A DNA stretch of 50,347 nt from Fulvivirga lutimaris (lineage in GTDB: Bacteria > Bacteroidota > Bacteroidia > Cytophagales > Cyclobacteriaceae), in NCBI RefSeq assembly GCF_009711525.1, contig NZ_SMLV01000426.1, positions 1 to 50,347 of the forward strand. Reading direction: 5' to 3'. Numbering within the stretch: the first letter of the stretch is position 1; the number at the start of each line of letters is the position of its first letter. Of the stretch, positions 15,512 to 24,369 are shown in pieces. The notes below the pieces were generated by a model. It made no database searches and was not told the DNA's origin. It was given only the letters and a program-made list of their open reading frames with translations. Made by a program: the position numbers and the translations under genes.

Positions 15512-15751
15512 ATGAAAGACAAAAGCAATACTGACAAAGAGCAGCCCAATAACCCTTTGCATGGTGTAAAGCTGGCAGATATCATGGAGCAACTTGTAGA
15601 CCATTATGGTTGGGAAAAATTGGCCCAAAAGATCAATATCAATTGCTTTAAGAATAACCCCACGATAAAGTCAAGTCTTACATTTTTGAGAAAGACACCG
15701 TGGGCAAGAGATAAAGTTGAAAACCTTTATCTGAGAATGATCAGGAAATAA
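15512..15751 (+). CDS. VF530 family (DUF2132) small DNA-binding protein
   Basis: This 79-residue protein has the whole VF530 signature: [20 protein letters not shown], the [14 protein letters not shown] turn, [19 protein letters not shown] and the closing KVENLYLRM. The family folds as a compact helical domain proposed to bind DNA; its physiological role is not known. There is no signal peptide. The first dozen residues are a charged, poorly conserved extension. It is divergent from pdeM across a 119-base AT-rich gap that must hold both promoters, and is followed 67 bases later by the MBL hydrolase gene. Confidence 0.88.
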   Translation: MKDKSNTDKEQPNNPLHGVKLADIMEQLVDHYGWEKLAQKININCFKNNPTIKSSLTFLRKTPWARDKVENLYLRMIRK

Positions 15752-15818
15752 CCTCATATCATTTTAAAACCATTACTGGCAAACAGGAGTTACTATAGCT
15801 TAAAATAACATTTTATAA

Positions 15819-16934
15819 ATGAAAAAAATCATAGTAAGAACGCTGACAGGCCTACTGTCAATAGTGTTACTAGTAATAATTATTGGAGTTCTATTTATCA
15901 ACTTCTCACCTGCATTTGGCGATGCTCCCTCTGGTGAGTCCCTCGAAAAAATAAAGGCTTCTAAAAACTATGATGGAGAAAAGTTCGTGAACCTTATCGC
16001 CACTGAAGTTCAGACTCCAGATCCTCAAAACGAGCAGTCCATGGCAGGCTTCATTTATAAAAATTTCTTCCCTCCTGAAGACAAGAATCCGTCCAAGCCG
16101 CTACCGTCAAAAGTACTTAAAGGCAATGAATTGGAAGAAGGTCATTTCGCATGGCTGGGTCATTCCACAATACTTATGAAGAATGATGGAAAGGTAATTA
16201 TCACTGATCCGGTTTTTAATAATGCTTCGCCTGTACCTGGTTCCGTAAAGCCTTTTGATATGGAAAATACTCCAACTATTGATGATTTACCATCTAAAAT
16301 TGATGTGGTCTTGATATCTCACGATCATTATGATCATCTGGATTATAAGGCCATACAAGACTTGGATGAAAGAGTGTCTAAGTTTTTAGTGCCACTGGGA
16401 GTTAAGGCACATTTGCTTTCCTGGGGAGTTGCCCAGGAGAAAATTGAAGAAAAAGATTGGTATGAAGGCTTTGAGTATGATAATATAAAGTTCACCTTAA
16501 CCCCGTCAAGACATTTTAGTGGCCGCGGATTAAGCAACAGTTTCTCAACACTTTGGGGGTCATGGGTTATCCAGTCTGACAGCCTGAACATATTCTTTAG
16601 TGGAGACAGCGGCTATTTTGATGAATTCAAAAAGATTGGTGAAAAATTTGGCCCTTTTGACATTGCTTTTATGGAAAATGGCGCCTATAACACCAACTGG
16701 AATCAAATACACTTTATGCCAGAGCAGTCCGTACAAGCCAGCATAGATTTAAGAGCAAAGCTCATGTTCCCTATCCATTGGGGAAAGTTTGACCTGGCAC
16801 TACATAAATGGACGGAACCTATAGAAAGGGCAAGCGATGCTTCGGAGGTGAAAGGAGTGAGATTAGCAACTCCATTTATTGGTGAAATCTTTGATTTAGA
16901 AAATCCTCCGAACAGGGTTTGGTGGGAGTTTTAA
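15819..16934 (+). CDS. MBL-fold hydrolase, NAPE-PLD/UlaG-like
   Basis: This 371-residue metallo-beta-lactamase-fold enzyme is of the beta-lactamase-superfamily-2 type related to N-acyl-phosphatidylethanolamine phospholipase D. It has an N-terminal membrane anchor (about 8-28), the strand WLGHSTILM (112-120), the core metal motif SHDHYDHLD (His168, His170, Asp172, His173), further ligands His232 (SRHFSGRG) and Asp263 (SGDSGY), and C-terminal His320 (FPIHWGKF). The SRHFSGRGL and MENGAYN segments are typical of the NAPE-PLD-like branch. It probably hydrolyses a phosphodiester in lipids on the periplasmic side of the inner membrane; the substrate is unproven. It is followed 12 bases later by a small gene, perhaps co-transcribed. 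Confidence 0.85.
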   Translation: MKKIIVRTLTGLLSIVLLVIIIGVLFINFSPAFGDAPSGESLEKIKASKNYDGEKFVNLIATEVQTPDPQNEQSMAGFIYKNFFPPEDKNPSKPLPSKVLKGNELEEGHFAWLGHSTILMKNDGKVIITDPVFNNASPVPGSVKPFDMENTPTIDDLPSKIDVVLISHDHYDHLDYKAIQDLDERVSKFLVPLGVKAHLLSWGVAQEKIEEKDWYEGFEYDNIKFTLTPSRHFSGRGLSNSFSTLWGSWVIQSDSLNIFFSGDSGYFDEFKKIGEKFGPFDIAFMENGAYNTNWNQIHFMPEQSVQASIDLRAKLMFPIHWGKFDLALHKWTEPIERASDASEVKGVRLATPFIGEIFDLENPPNRVWWEF

Positions 16935-16946
16935 TTACTAATTCGA

Positions 16947-17285
16947 ATGTCTATGAAAGTAATATCGAGCAACAAGATTTATGAAATACTAGAAGTAATT
17001 AGAAGAAAACCTCACTTTTATTTAACATCTAAATCCATAACTTCATTACAGAATTTTCTTAATGGCTACTTACTAATGGCTGGTTTTTCTAATGATGCTT
17101 ACAATTCGGGGGATCCAAAAATTGACGATTTTAAATACTGGATTTTAAACAAAAGTAGCACTCAAGATGGAGTTGGCAACCCTTACTCAAATACCTTACT
17201 TCTGGAATGCAAGGGAGATGAAGAATTGGCTTTTGAAAGGTTCTTTGAATATTTGGACGAGTTCAGAAAGCTAAAGAACGATTAA
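16947..17285 (+). CDS. Small cytoplasmic protein, immunity-protein-like
   Basis: This 112-residue protein is without signal peptide or membrane segment. The N-terminal pattern (YEILEVIRRKPHFYL, then SLQNFLNGYLLMAG) and the C-terminal pattern (ELAFERFFEYLDEFRKL) remind me of a family of small proteins of the form IRxRPxxYL - FLxGY - AFxxFFxLLDEF that often occur beside toxin genes as presumptive immunity proteins. That is a memory of a pattern, not a search result. No toxin-like gene is adjacent. It lies 12 bases after the MBL hydrolase and 121 bases before a membrane-protein gene. It could be an orphan immunity gene or a housekeeping protein of unknown role. Confidence 0.6.
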   Translation: MSMKVISSNKIYEILEVIRRKPHFYLTSKSITSLQNFLNGYLLMAGFSNDAYNSGDPKIDDFKYWILNKSSTQDGVGNPYSNTLLLECKGDEELAFERFFEYLDEFRKLKND

Positions 17286-17406
17286 TAAATGAGTTAACTA
17301 AAAATTCATTAACTCCACTAAGGCCCCAATTGATTTCAGCAACAAATATCTTAATACCTGCCTTAGTTTAAGTATTTTAGAGAAGCATACTCAAAAACAC
17401 TTCAAC

Positions 17407-18435
17407 ATGCAGAACCTCAGTCTTAACAAAAGCTTTCTTGCACTAATCATCCCAACCGCTTTATTTTTTACTCTCATTCTTTTGATTAAGTTAACATCAA
17501 TCAATGAAACTGGAGTATTGGATTTTGCCATTACAGCCGATTTACTTCTAACAGTACCGTTGGTTTATTTTCTCTTGATTCGTAAAACGGCAATACCTAA
17601 TACTACTACAATACCTGTAATGATTATTGGGCTTCTTATAGGCTCTTATCTTATGCCGGCTGAAAGTCAGACTTACCTTTCGCTGTTTAAAAACTGGGCC
17701 CTACCTATTATTGAGCTTTCTATTTTGGTTTTTGTCATTATAAAAGTAAGAGCTACCATTAAAAAATTTAGAGTAATCAAGGGCAACTCCGATGATTTCT
17801 ATTCAGCTTTAAAACATACTTGTTCAGAAATTCTGCCTGCGCCAGTTGCAACATTGATGGCTTCTGAAATAGCAGTACTATATTATGGCTTCTTTAATTG
17901 GGGCAAAAAAGTTTATAAGGAAAATGAGTTCACTTATCACAAAAATAGTGGAGCTCAGGGCCTGTTTGGTGGATTTATTCTAGTCATTGGCATAGAAACT
18001 TTTGTACTGCACAATCTGGCGGCCAACTGGAGTATAATAGCTGCCTGGATTCTTTCCGGCCTAAGTATTTACACAGCCCTCCAGTTGCTTGGATTTGCTC
18101 GATCATTAGCAGCAAGGCCAATTACCATTGGTGAGAATAGTGTAAACCTGAAGTATGGAATCATGAATGAGGTGTCTATTCCTTTTGATGAAATAGAAAG
18201 TATAGAAATTTCTAGTCGGGAATTAGATAAAGGTAAGCTTGAAAAAAAACTTTCCTTGCTAGGTGAGCTTGAAAGCCATAATGTTATTATTCAATTGAAA
18301 AATGAGCACCAACTCGCTGGGCTATATGGAATGAAATCAGAGTTTAAGGTACTTGGATTTTATATTGATACCGCTTTAGAATTTAAGGCCAAACTGGATG
18401 ATTTAATTCAAATTGGAGATAACAAAAAGGCTTGA
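17407..18435 (+). CDS. Membrane protein with C-terminal PH-like domain, unknown
   Basis: This 342-residue protein has helices near residues 10-28, 36-56, 68-84 and 95-112, then a cytoplasmic loop, a helical pair near 190-230, and a soluble C-terminal region (about 235-342). That region reads like a bacterial PH-type beta domain (ITIGENSVNLKYGIMNEVSI, IPFDEIESIEISS). The arrangement of membrane part plus beta domain recalls YdbT/bPH2-like proteins, but I do not recognise the family with confidence. There is no catalytic motif. It appears to be a single gene. Its TGA stop lies inside the stem of the terminator that follows, so coding sequence and terminator overlap. Confidence 0.65.
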   Translation: MQNLSLNKSFLALIIPTALFFTLILLIKLTSINETGVLDFAITADLLLTVPLVYFLLIRKTAIPNTTTIPVMIIGLLIGSYLMPAESQTYLSLFKNWALPIIELSILVFVIIKVRATIKKFRVIKGNSDDFYSALKHTCSEILPAPVATLMASEIAVLYYGFFNWGKKVYKENEFTYHKNSGAQGLFGGFILVIGIETFVLHNLAANWSIIAAWILSGLSIYTALQLLGFARSLAARPITIGENSVNLKYGIMNEVSIPFDEIESIEISSRELDKGKLEKKLSLLGELESHNVIIQLKNEHQLAGLYGMKSEFKVLGFYIDTALEFKAKLDDLIQIGDNKKA

Positions 18436-18462
18436 GATTCATGTGAACCTCAAGCCTTTTTT
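18424..18462 (+). terminator. Terminator overlapping the end of the membrane-protein gene
   Basis: The arms GGCTTGAG (18429-18436) and CTCAAGCC (18449-18456) are followed by six T residues. The left arm contains the gene's TGA stop (18433-18435). The tricorn gene ends 17 nt further on the opposite strand. Confidence 0.85.
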
Positions 18463-18478
18463 AATGTAGCTTAAATTC

Positions 18479-21400
18479 TTATTCAGACACCTGATTCAAA
18501 AGCACCTCAATTCCTTTTTCCAACTGCTGATCTCTACCTTTGTCAATAACACCAGGCATATTCTTTAACAGAATAGTAGGTTCCGTCTGGTTGTTTTCCA
18601 TCCAGTTGCCTGCCATATCTTTGGCGCTTACCGGTACGGTTCCCCAGTAGCTTCCATCAGACAAACCTTCCCAGCCTGCAAAGCTGCAGGTACCTGGCAC
18701 AGGCATACCAATAGTTGTTCCTATTTCTAAATCAGTATATCCACAAGCGTAGCAATGACCATCAGAATACATACTTTCATTGAACAGCGAAACCGTTGGC
18801 TTGGTCCACCTTGAGGTTGGCTCACCTCCTACCACTTTTTCTGCGGTAGCGTAAGTAATAAAATGTGTTCCTGTAAAGAACATCGCCAAATCAGCAACAA
18901 GATCTCCACCACCATTAAAACGGGTGTCAACAATCACTCCTTTGGTGTCAAAATACTTGCCCATCATATCTTCATAAATAGAGCGGTACGGGCCATCTCC
19001 CATGCCTGGGATATGTACATAGCCCAATTTTCCGCCACTCTTCTCTTCCACCTCTTTCTGGTTGATTTTAACAAAGCGTTTGTACAATAAACCTCTTTCT
19101 TCACCTAATGTGATAGGTTTTACAGTCAATTGTTTTGCTGGCTGTCCGCTAGCACCTACTTCTAAAAGCACAAACTTATCTGCCTTATGATTAAGATAAC
19201 TGGCAATATCTCTATTGGCTGATATCACTTCTCCATCAATAGACTTGATAATCATACCAGCTTTAATATCTAACGAGGCTTTATCCAAGGGTCCGCCTTT
19301 TATTACCTCAGTTATTCTGATACCACCCCCTGTGTAATCATAATCCATAAATATCCCTAATGAGGCTGTTTCATCCCCATTCCTATTATTGCCTCTGTTG
19401 CCAGCTCCTGTATGCGAACAGTTCAACTCTCCCAACATCTCAGAGACCATCTCTGTGAACTCATAGGAATTACCCAAATGCGGTAAATACTTTTTATACT
19501 GCACATAAAGGCTGTCCCAGTTATTACCATGGAATGTTGGCTCATAAAAGATGTTTTTGGTACGAATGTAAATGTGTTCGAACATGCTCGCTCTTTCTGC
19601 ATCCTTATCAAAGTACATATCGCCCGCGATCTTGATGCCCTCAGATTTGCCTCCGCTAACGTCTAATTTAGAGATGTTACCTCCTGAAAGTAGATACAGG
19701 TTTTCCATCTTCTTATCCCAAACAAGGCTACCGCCTCGTGCATTGAGTTTGATACTTATTTTGGTCTCACGAGTACGTAAATTAGTTTCCCATAAGTTAG
19801 CCTTGTCTTCAAACGTTGCCAGGTAATACAGCTTCTCCCCATCTTTGGATAACACCGCATCTCCCAATCTGCTGGAGTGCGTAGTGATTCTTTCTTTTCT
19901 ATCTTCTAAACCTTCCCAATCAAATTTCAAAGGCTTTACTTCATCTTTAGGTTTATCTTCATCTTTGCCCTTTTTTCCTTTCTTGTCTGTAGACTCATCT
20001 TCTTTTTTATCCTCCTTTTGAGCCTCCTCAATGGCCTTCATCAGTTTATAATCTTCTTCTGACATCTTAAATTTATCATAAGCTTCCTGAGTGAAAAACA
20101 TCGTATAAACATCATCTTCGCTTCTTCCGCTGGTGGCATAACTCTTCAGTCCATTTCTGTTACTAAACCAAATCATCTGCTTGCCTTCATTAGCCCATTT
20201 AGGTGCATTATCATAATAACCACTCTCGGTCAGATTTTGCTTTTTGCTGCCATCAGCAGCAAGTAGCATCACCTCACTATTACTCAATGTTTTACTCCAA
20301 CCCATCAATAGCCATTTGCTATCAGGACTCCATGTAAAATATTTATCACCATCACCCATAGTGAAAAGGTCCTTTGGTGTCATCAGGTCAATTTCACTAC
20401 CAGATGCGACATCACGAATTTTTAAGGTTTTTCGTCCTGCTATATAGGCTAGCTTCTTGCCATCAGGCGAGTAAGAAGGCAAATAACTATCTGTTGCATT
20501 TTCAATAAGGCTAGTTTCCTTTAACAAGGTAGACGCATAGAAAAATGGCTCTTCTGACCTTACCTTTTCAGTTTTATAGATATTCCATTTGCCTTTTCGC
20601 TCACTGGCATAAACCACACCCTTACCATCAGGGGTGAAAGTCACAAAGCTCTCCTGCTCGGGAGTATTGGTAATTCTTTTGGTCAGCGAACCATCTACTG
20701 AAGTCACAAACACCTCACCTCGGGCAATAAAGGCTATTTCTTTACCATTGGGCGAAACCTCCATCTCCTGGACCCCATCTCTGATGCTGATAAAACTATC
20801 TGAATTATCTTTAGCCTGAGTTCTGATATTCACCAGTACTTTTTTAGGCTCTTCTCCCTCTTTCATGGTGTAGAGTTCACCATCATAACCAAAAGAAAGC
20901 ACCCCATTACCAATGCTTAAAAAGCGGACAGGGTGCGTTTTGAACTGAGTCAGCTGGGTGTCCTGAGCAGGGTTAGCTAATGCCAGCTTATGTACATTAA
21001 AATTACCGCTCTTCTCACTCAGATAGTAGATCTGGTCTTCAGCACCATTAAAAACTGGCTGACGATCTTCACCATTAAAGGAAGTGATCATTTTATGCTC
21101 ATCTGTTGTTGCATCGTACTTCCAAATATCTCTGGTGATAGAAGAAACATGGTGCTTGCGCCATTCATTTTCACCACCTTTTTTATCATGATAAATCATA
21201 GTTTTACCATCTTTACTCACTTGTACGAACTCAGCAGGTATGGTGAAAACCTGATCTACCCGCCCTCCTTTCGTGGGCACCTTGTACAATTCTGGTTGTG
21301 ATCCCGTTGGGAACTGGCGATGCTCGGCTAAATCCTGACGTACTCCACCAAAAATCACTGACTTATCATCTGCAGAAAAGCTATAAGGCTTTTCATCATT

Positions 21401-21721
21401 GCTATGGAAAGTAAGGCGCGTTGCAGGGCCACCCAAAGCATCCATTACGTAAACATCGAAATTACCATAACGGTCAGATGCAAAGGCGATGGACTTACCA
21501 TCCTTACTCCAGACAGGCATATAATCATGTGCCTTATGAAAGGTAAGTTGAAGAGCATCTCCACCGGAAGCTGAGACCCTGAATAGGTCACCTTTGTAGG
21601 TAAATACGATATTTTTACCATCTGGAGAAATGACCTGATAGCGGATCCATTGTGGAGTTACCTGGCCAAAGCACAGGCCTGCTGCAAGCAATAAAAAAGA
21701 AAATGAGAAAAGTGATTTCAT
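18479..21721 (-). CDS. Tricorn protease homologue (S41 peptidase), exported
   Basis: This 1080-residue exported protease has signal peptide MKSLFSFSFLLLAAGLCFGQ. The N-terminal half is built of TolB/WD40-like propeller repeats with the SPDGKxIxF pattern many times over. A Lys/Asp/Glu-rich linker lies near residues 560-600, followed by a second propeller part, a PDZ domain (about 800-870, IRITEVIKGGPLDKASLDIK) and a C-terminal S41 tail-type protease core. Tricorn catalytic positions appear as Ser-His in NCSHTGAG (about 768-769), the nucleophile in YSDGHCYA (about Ser986) and Glu in MENNQTEPT (about 1042). Tricorn degrades oligopeptides; Bacteroidota homologues are periplasmic. The flanking divergent gene is a serine hydrolase with which it shares a 341-base control region. 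Confidence 0.9.
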   Translation of the reverse strand: MKSLFSFSFLLLAAGLCFGQVTPQWIRYQVISPDGKNIVFTYKGDLFRVSASGGDALQLTFHKAHDYMPVWSKDGKSIAFASDRYGNFDVYVMDALGGPATRLTFHSNDEKPYSFSADDKSVIFGGVRQDLAEHRQFPTGSQPELYKVPTKGGRVDQVFTIPAEFVQVSKDGKTMIYHDKKGGENEWRKHHVSSITRDIWKYDATTDEHKMITSFNGEDRQPVFNGAEDQIYYLSEKSGNFNVHKLALANPAQDTQLTQFKTHPVRFLSIGNGVLSFGYDGELYTMKEGEEPKKVLVNIRTQAKDNSDSFISIRDGVQEMEVSPNGKEIAFIARGEVFVTSVDGSLTKRITNTPEQESFVTFTPDGKGVVYASERKGKWNIYKTEKVRSEEPFFYASTLLKETSLIENATDSYLPSYSPDGKKLAYIAGRKTLKIRDVASGSEIDLMTPKDLFTMGDGDKYFTWSPDSKWLLMGWSKTLSNSEVMLLAADGSKKQNLTESGYYDNAPKWANEGKQMIWFSNRNGLKSYATSGRSEDDVYTMFFTQEAYDKFKMSEEDYKLMKAIEEAQKEDKKEDESTDKKGKKGKDEDKPKDEVKPLKFDWEGLEDRKERITTHSSRLGDAVLSKDGEKLYYLATFEDKANLWETNLRTRETKISIKLNARGGSLVWDKKMENLYLLSGGNISKLDVSGGKSEGIKIAGDMYFDKDAERASMFEHIYIRTKNIFYEPTFHGNNWDSLYVQYKKYLPHLGNSYEFTEMVSEMLGELNCSHTGAGNRGNNRNGDETASLGIFMDYDYTGGGIRITEVIKGGPLDKASLDIKAGMIIKSIDGEVISANRDIASYLNHKADKFVLLEVGASGQPAKQLTVKPITLGEERGLLYKRFVKINQKEVEEKSGGKLGYVHIPGMGDGPYRSIYEDMMGKYFDTKGVIVDTRFNGGGDLVADLAMFFTGTHFITYATAEKVVGGEPTSRWTKPTVSLFNESMYSDGHCYACGYTDLEIGTTIGMPVPGTCSFAGWEGLSDGSYWGTVPVSAKDMAGNWMENNQTEPTILLKNMPGVIDKGRDQQLEKGIEVLLNQVSE

Positions 21722-22062
21722 ATCAATTAAGGGTCGGTTTAGTCTTAATAAGGAATGTTTGGCTAAAGATGAATAAAAAATGCGAAGTATGGAAAACCGC
21801 TGTTAATATAAGTCATTAATAATGACTTGATTAAGAATGGTTATTGATATTGTGGCGAGGTGGGTATTATCTCATTCAACTATTCCATATTCTTAATCCG
21901 GAATTATTATCAGAGGGTCATTGGTCCAATGTTTCAATAAGAATTAAAAATCCTACAATCCAAGCTTCGGAATTGCAAATTCCGAAGAGCACAATGTAAC
22001 TATCTAAAAAGCTACACCAGCGGTTAGTCTATAATTCTCTTTAATCCCTACTTTTAAGGATT
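21722..22062. promoter_or_regulatory. Divergent control region between tricorn and serine hydrolase
   Basis: This 341-base gap has no convincing ORF. Apart from a perfect hairpin at 21965-21987 (listed separately) it holds AT-rich sequence that must contain promoters for both divergent genes. No TAnnTTTG box at a sensible distance was clear. Confidence 0.5.
21965..21987. promoter_or_regulatory. 10-bp perfect hairpin CTTCGGAATT-GCA-AATTCCGAAG
   Basis: Ten-bp perfect arms around a 3-nt centre lie 75 nt upstream of the serine hydrolase ATG. There is no T-run after it on either strand and no gene end nearby, so it is not a terminator of a visible gene. An operator or a leader hairpin is more likely. 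Confidence 0.5.
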
Positions 22063-23502
22063 ATGAAAAAGCTATCTCTACTAACTTCAATACTCGCATT
22101 ATGCACCTCCCTTGTTTCTGCCCAGCAGAAAGAGACTTATGATTACAATCAAGCAAACCGGGAAATGATTCAGTATGGCGTACAGGCCATACTCACCTGC
22201 AATGGACTGTTCACTTCAGACCGTACTCTTGAGCAAGTGTACGATCAGGAGCTTAAATACCTTAAAGCACCCATAGGCACTGCTGAAGGTGGAGATTATT
22301 TGATAGACTGGAATAATAAAACAGTGACCATCGGTACTACCGAAAATACACCCAATATGAGAGCTGCTTACAGAGAAGGCATTGGCTGCGTTATTCTGGC
22401 CCCAGACCAGACATTTGAAATCATTGATGATCTGCCTTTTCAAACCCTGTCTCCACTTTCAGGAGATGCAGCTTCCATACCATGGCCGGAAGGTGATTTG
22501 GTAAAAAAGCAAAAGCTGCCAAAATATATTGATAAGGATTTGTTGACAGCAGCTTCCAATTGGTCTTTTGAAAGAGAATCTCCAGAGCAGGTTACACTTA
22601 GCTTAATGGTAGTTCATAAAGGCCAGATCATTCATGAACGTTATGCTGATGGTGTGGATATGAACACTAAAACGCGTACCTGGTCCACTGCTAAGAGTAT
22701 TGCCGTGACTTTGATAGGCATGCTGGCCGATCAGGGGAAGATGGATTTAGATACGCCACTTGGTTTAGAATGGCTACCCAAAGAAGTTACCGCTGACAAT
22801 GATCCTCGTTCTGAAATAACTTTAAGAAATGTGCTGAACATGTCCAGCGGACTGTATACTGTAGATAGCAGAGGTATGGAATATGCCACAGGGTCAGGAT
22901 TGGCCTATTGGGCAGGAGCAAGCTCTGTAAATGGAGCCAGAAACAGAGGTCTGATCAGAAAGCCTGGCACCTTTTGGGACTATGAGAACTATGATACCAT
23001 TCTTGGGGTGCTGGCCATGAAGAACACACTTGGTAATGATGAAACCTATTTACAATTTCCAAGAACCGCTTTGTTTGACAAAATCGGTATGCGTAACACT
23101 TTTATTAGCACCGACAGGTTTGGTGATTTCATATTGAGCAGTCAAGTATACACCAATGCTCGTGACCTTGCCAGGTTTGGTATGCTTTACCAACAAAACG
23201 GAATGTGGAATGGAGAAAGACTCCTTTCTGAAAAGTGGATAGACTTTGTGAGAACTCCAGCACCTTCTACTGCGGATAGGGGTAACTTCTATGGAGGACA
23301 ATGGTGGCTGGTTCCAGATGATCGTAATGATGTACCAAAAGATGCCTATTCAACTGCTGGTAACAGAGGTCAGTTTGTGATTGTGGTTCCATCACATGAC
23401 CTGGTAATTGTTAGAAGAGGCTTAGACTATGGCAGACAAGGTTTTGACCGCTGGGATTTGACGAGAGAGGTACTGAAGGCATTTCCTACTGATTACAAGT
23501 GA
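22063..23502 (+). CDS. Exported serine hydrolase, class C beta-lactamase fold
   Basis: This 479-residue protein has signal peptide MKKLSLLTSILALCTSLVSA. It belongs to the CubicO/class C beta-lactamase-like family: SxxK is STAK (Ser208, Lys211), the YxN element is YEN (307-309), and the third motif lies in TAGNRGQFVIVVP. Residues 25-150 form an N-terminal extension that is not part of the minimal fold. Family members include esterases, D-aminopeptidases and 6-aminohexanoate-type hydrolases; the general look (GLEWLPKEV, LNMSSGLY, WDYENYDTILG) is closest to the 6-aminohexanoate-dimer hydrolase-like branch. It is periplasmic. The gene is divergent from tricorn and has a 10-bp hairpin in its upstream region. 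Confidence 0.85.
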   Translation: MKKLSLLTSILALCTSLVSAQQKETYDYNQANREMIQYGVQAILTCNGLFTSDRTLEQVYDQELKYLKAPIGTAEGGDYLIDWNNKTVTIGTTENTPNMRAAYREGIGCVILAPDQTFEIIDDLPFQTLSPLSGDAASIPWPEGDLVKKQKLPKYIDKDLLTAASNWSFERESPEQVTLSLMVVHKGQIIHERYADGVDMNTKTRTWSTAKSIAVTLIGMLADQGKMDLDTPLGLEWLPKEVTADNDPRSEITLRNVLNMSSGLYTVDSRGMEYATGSGLAYWAGASSVNGARNRGLIRKPGTFWDYENYDTILGVLAMKNTLGNDETYLQFPRTALFDKIGMRNTFISTDRFGDFILSSQVYTNARDLARFGMLYQQNGMWNGERLLSEKWIDFVRTPAPSTADRGNFYGGQWWLVPDDRNDVPKDAYSTAGNRGQFVIVVPSHDLVIVRRGLDYGRQGFDRWDLTREVLKAFPTDYK

Positions 23503-23565
23503 GCGGAAAAATAAGGTTTAGATATTCTTAGTTGTAAAACCAACAACCTATAAGACAGTAGTAAA

Positions 23566-23814
23566 ATGAAGCAAGTAGAACTATCAGAATTGACCGATCA
23601 AGAATTATTGCAAGAGGCAAAAAACATGAAGCCCACAAAAGTTTACGATTCAACCATATTTGGTGTTTTGACTGGGATAGCAATTTACAGTTCGGTCGCC
23701 AACGGTTTTGGTTTACTCACTTTTCTTCCTTTGGTATATATACCCATAGCCAATAAAAATAAGGCGAAACGTAAAGAGCTAGAAAGGCTTCTGGAAGAAA
23801 GGAAGTTGAAGTAA
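23566..23814 (+). CDS. Small membrane protein, unknown
   Basis: This 82-residue protein has a charged N-terminal helix (LSELTDQELLQEAKNMKPTK), two close hydrophobic segments (about 30-45 and 47-62) and a very basic, coiled-coil-like tail (NKAKRKELERLLEERKLK). No signal peptide is seen; the two segments would form a membrane hairpin with both ends in the cytoplasm. I do not recognise a named family. It lies 63 bases after the serine hydrolase on the same strand, possibly read through from it. Confidence 0.6.
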   Translation: MKQVELSELTDQELLQEAKNMKPTKVYDSTIFGVLTGIAIYSSVANGFGLLTFLPLVYIPIANKNKAKRKELERLLEERKLK

Positions 23815-23858
23815 TTTTTTCACGGGTCAACAATAAAATCTATCCAAAGCCTTCCAAC

Positions 23859-23885
23859 CTCTAAGACGAATTCGGTGTCTTAGAG
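23859..23885. promoter_or_regulatory. 9-bp perfect inverted repeat before the PrcB-like gene
   Basis: The arms CTCTAAGAC and GTCTTAGAG are separated by 9 nt and end 19 nt before the ATG at 23905. The inner half-sites TAAGAC / GTCTTA match those at 2282-2300. A regulatory hairpin in the 5' leader or an operator is possible. Confidence 0.45.
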
Positions 23886-23904
23886 ACAGACCATTTTATA
23901 CATC

Positions 23905-24369
23905 ATGAAAAAACTCTTAGCTTCCTTCGCACTTTTACTTGTACTGTCTGGGTGCAGTACAGATGGCGATCCTCAACTTGAAACATTTACGACAGCTATT
24001 GAACCTATTATAATAGGACAAGGCAACCTTTATGGTAATGGAGAAGAAAATATCTCAAAACAAAATCTGCTAATTAATAATGTGGATGATTGGAACCAAA
24101 TCATCAGCAAGATGAATACTGTGAATACTGAAACTGATAACTTCTCGGAAACCGATATCGATTTTAGCACTCATCAAATAATTGCAATTTTTGATGATAT
24201 CAAGAGTACTGGAGGTTATTCATTAGAACTGAATCTCACTCAGGAAAGTCAACGGATCGTTGCTGAAATCACTTCTCAGGCTTTCGAGGGCGCTGCCATT
24301 ACAGTAATCACCCAACCCTATTTAATTGTGAGCATACCACAGTCCGATTTACCTGTAGTGTTTCAATAA
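23905..24369 (+). CDS. PrcB-like domain lipoprotein
   Basis: This 154-residue lipoprotein has signal MKKLLASFALLLVLSGC, the lipobox Cys at 17. The C-terminal part (about 90-154) has the PrcB_C pattern: IIAIFDDIKSTGGYSLEL, then ITSQAFEGAA and a final TQPYLIVSIPQSDLPV. The signature is the Gly-Gly-Tyr after a strand and the late QPY-I-V-IP. PrcB was described as a subunit that helps the spirochaete protease PrcA; many stand-alone copies occur in other phyla and probably act as periplasmic binding or protease-interacting modules. No protease gene is adjacent on this strand, though tricorn and the serine hydrolase lie upstream. Confidence 0.75.
   Translation: MKKLLASFALLLVLSGCSTDGDPQLETFTTAIEPIIIGQGNLYGNGEENISKQNLLINNVDDWNQIISKMNTVNTETDNFSETDIDFSTHQIIAIFDDIKSTGGYSLELNLTQESQRIVAEITSQAFEGAAITVITQPYLIVSIPQSDLPVVFQ

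Noticed and set aside
19950-20050. Lys/Asp/Glu-rich run in the tricorn protein taken as a repeat insertion or frameshift
   Set aside because: The frame is continuous and a charged linker at this place is usual in these proteins.
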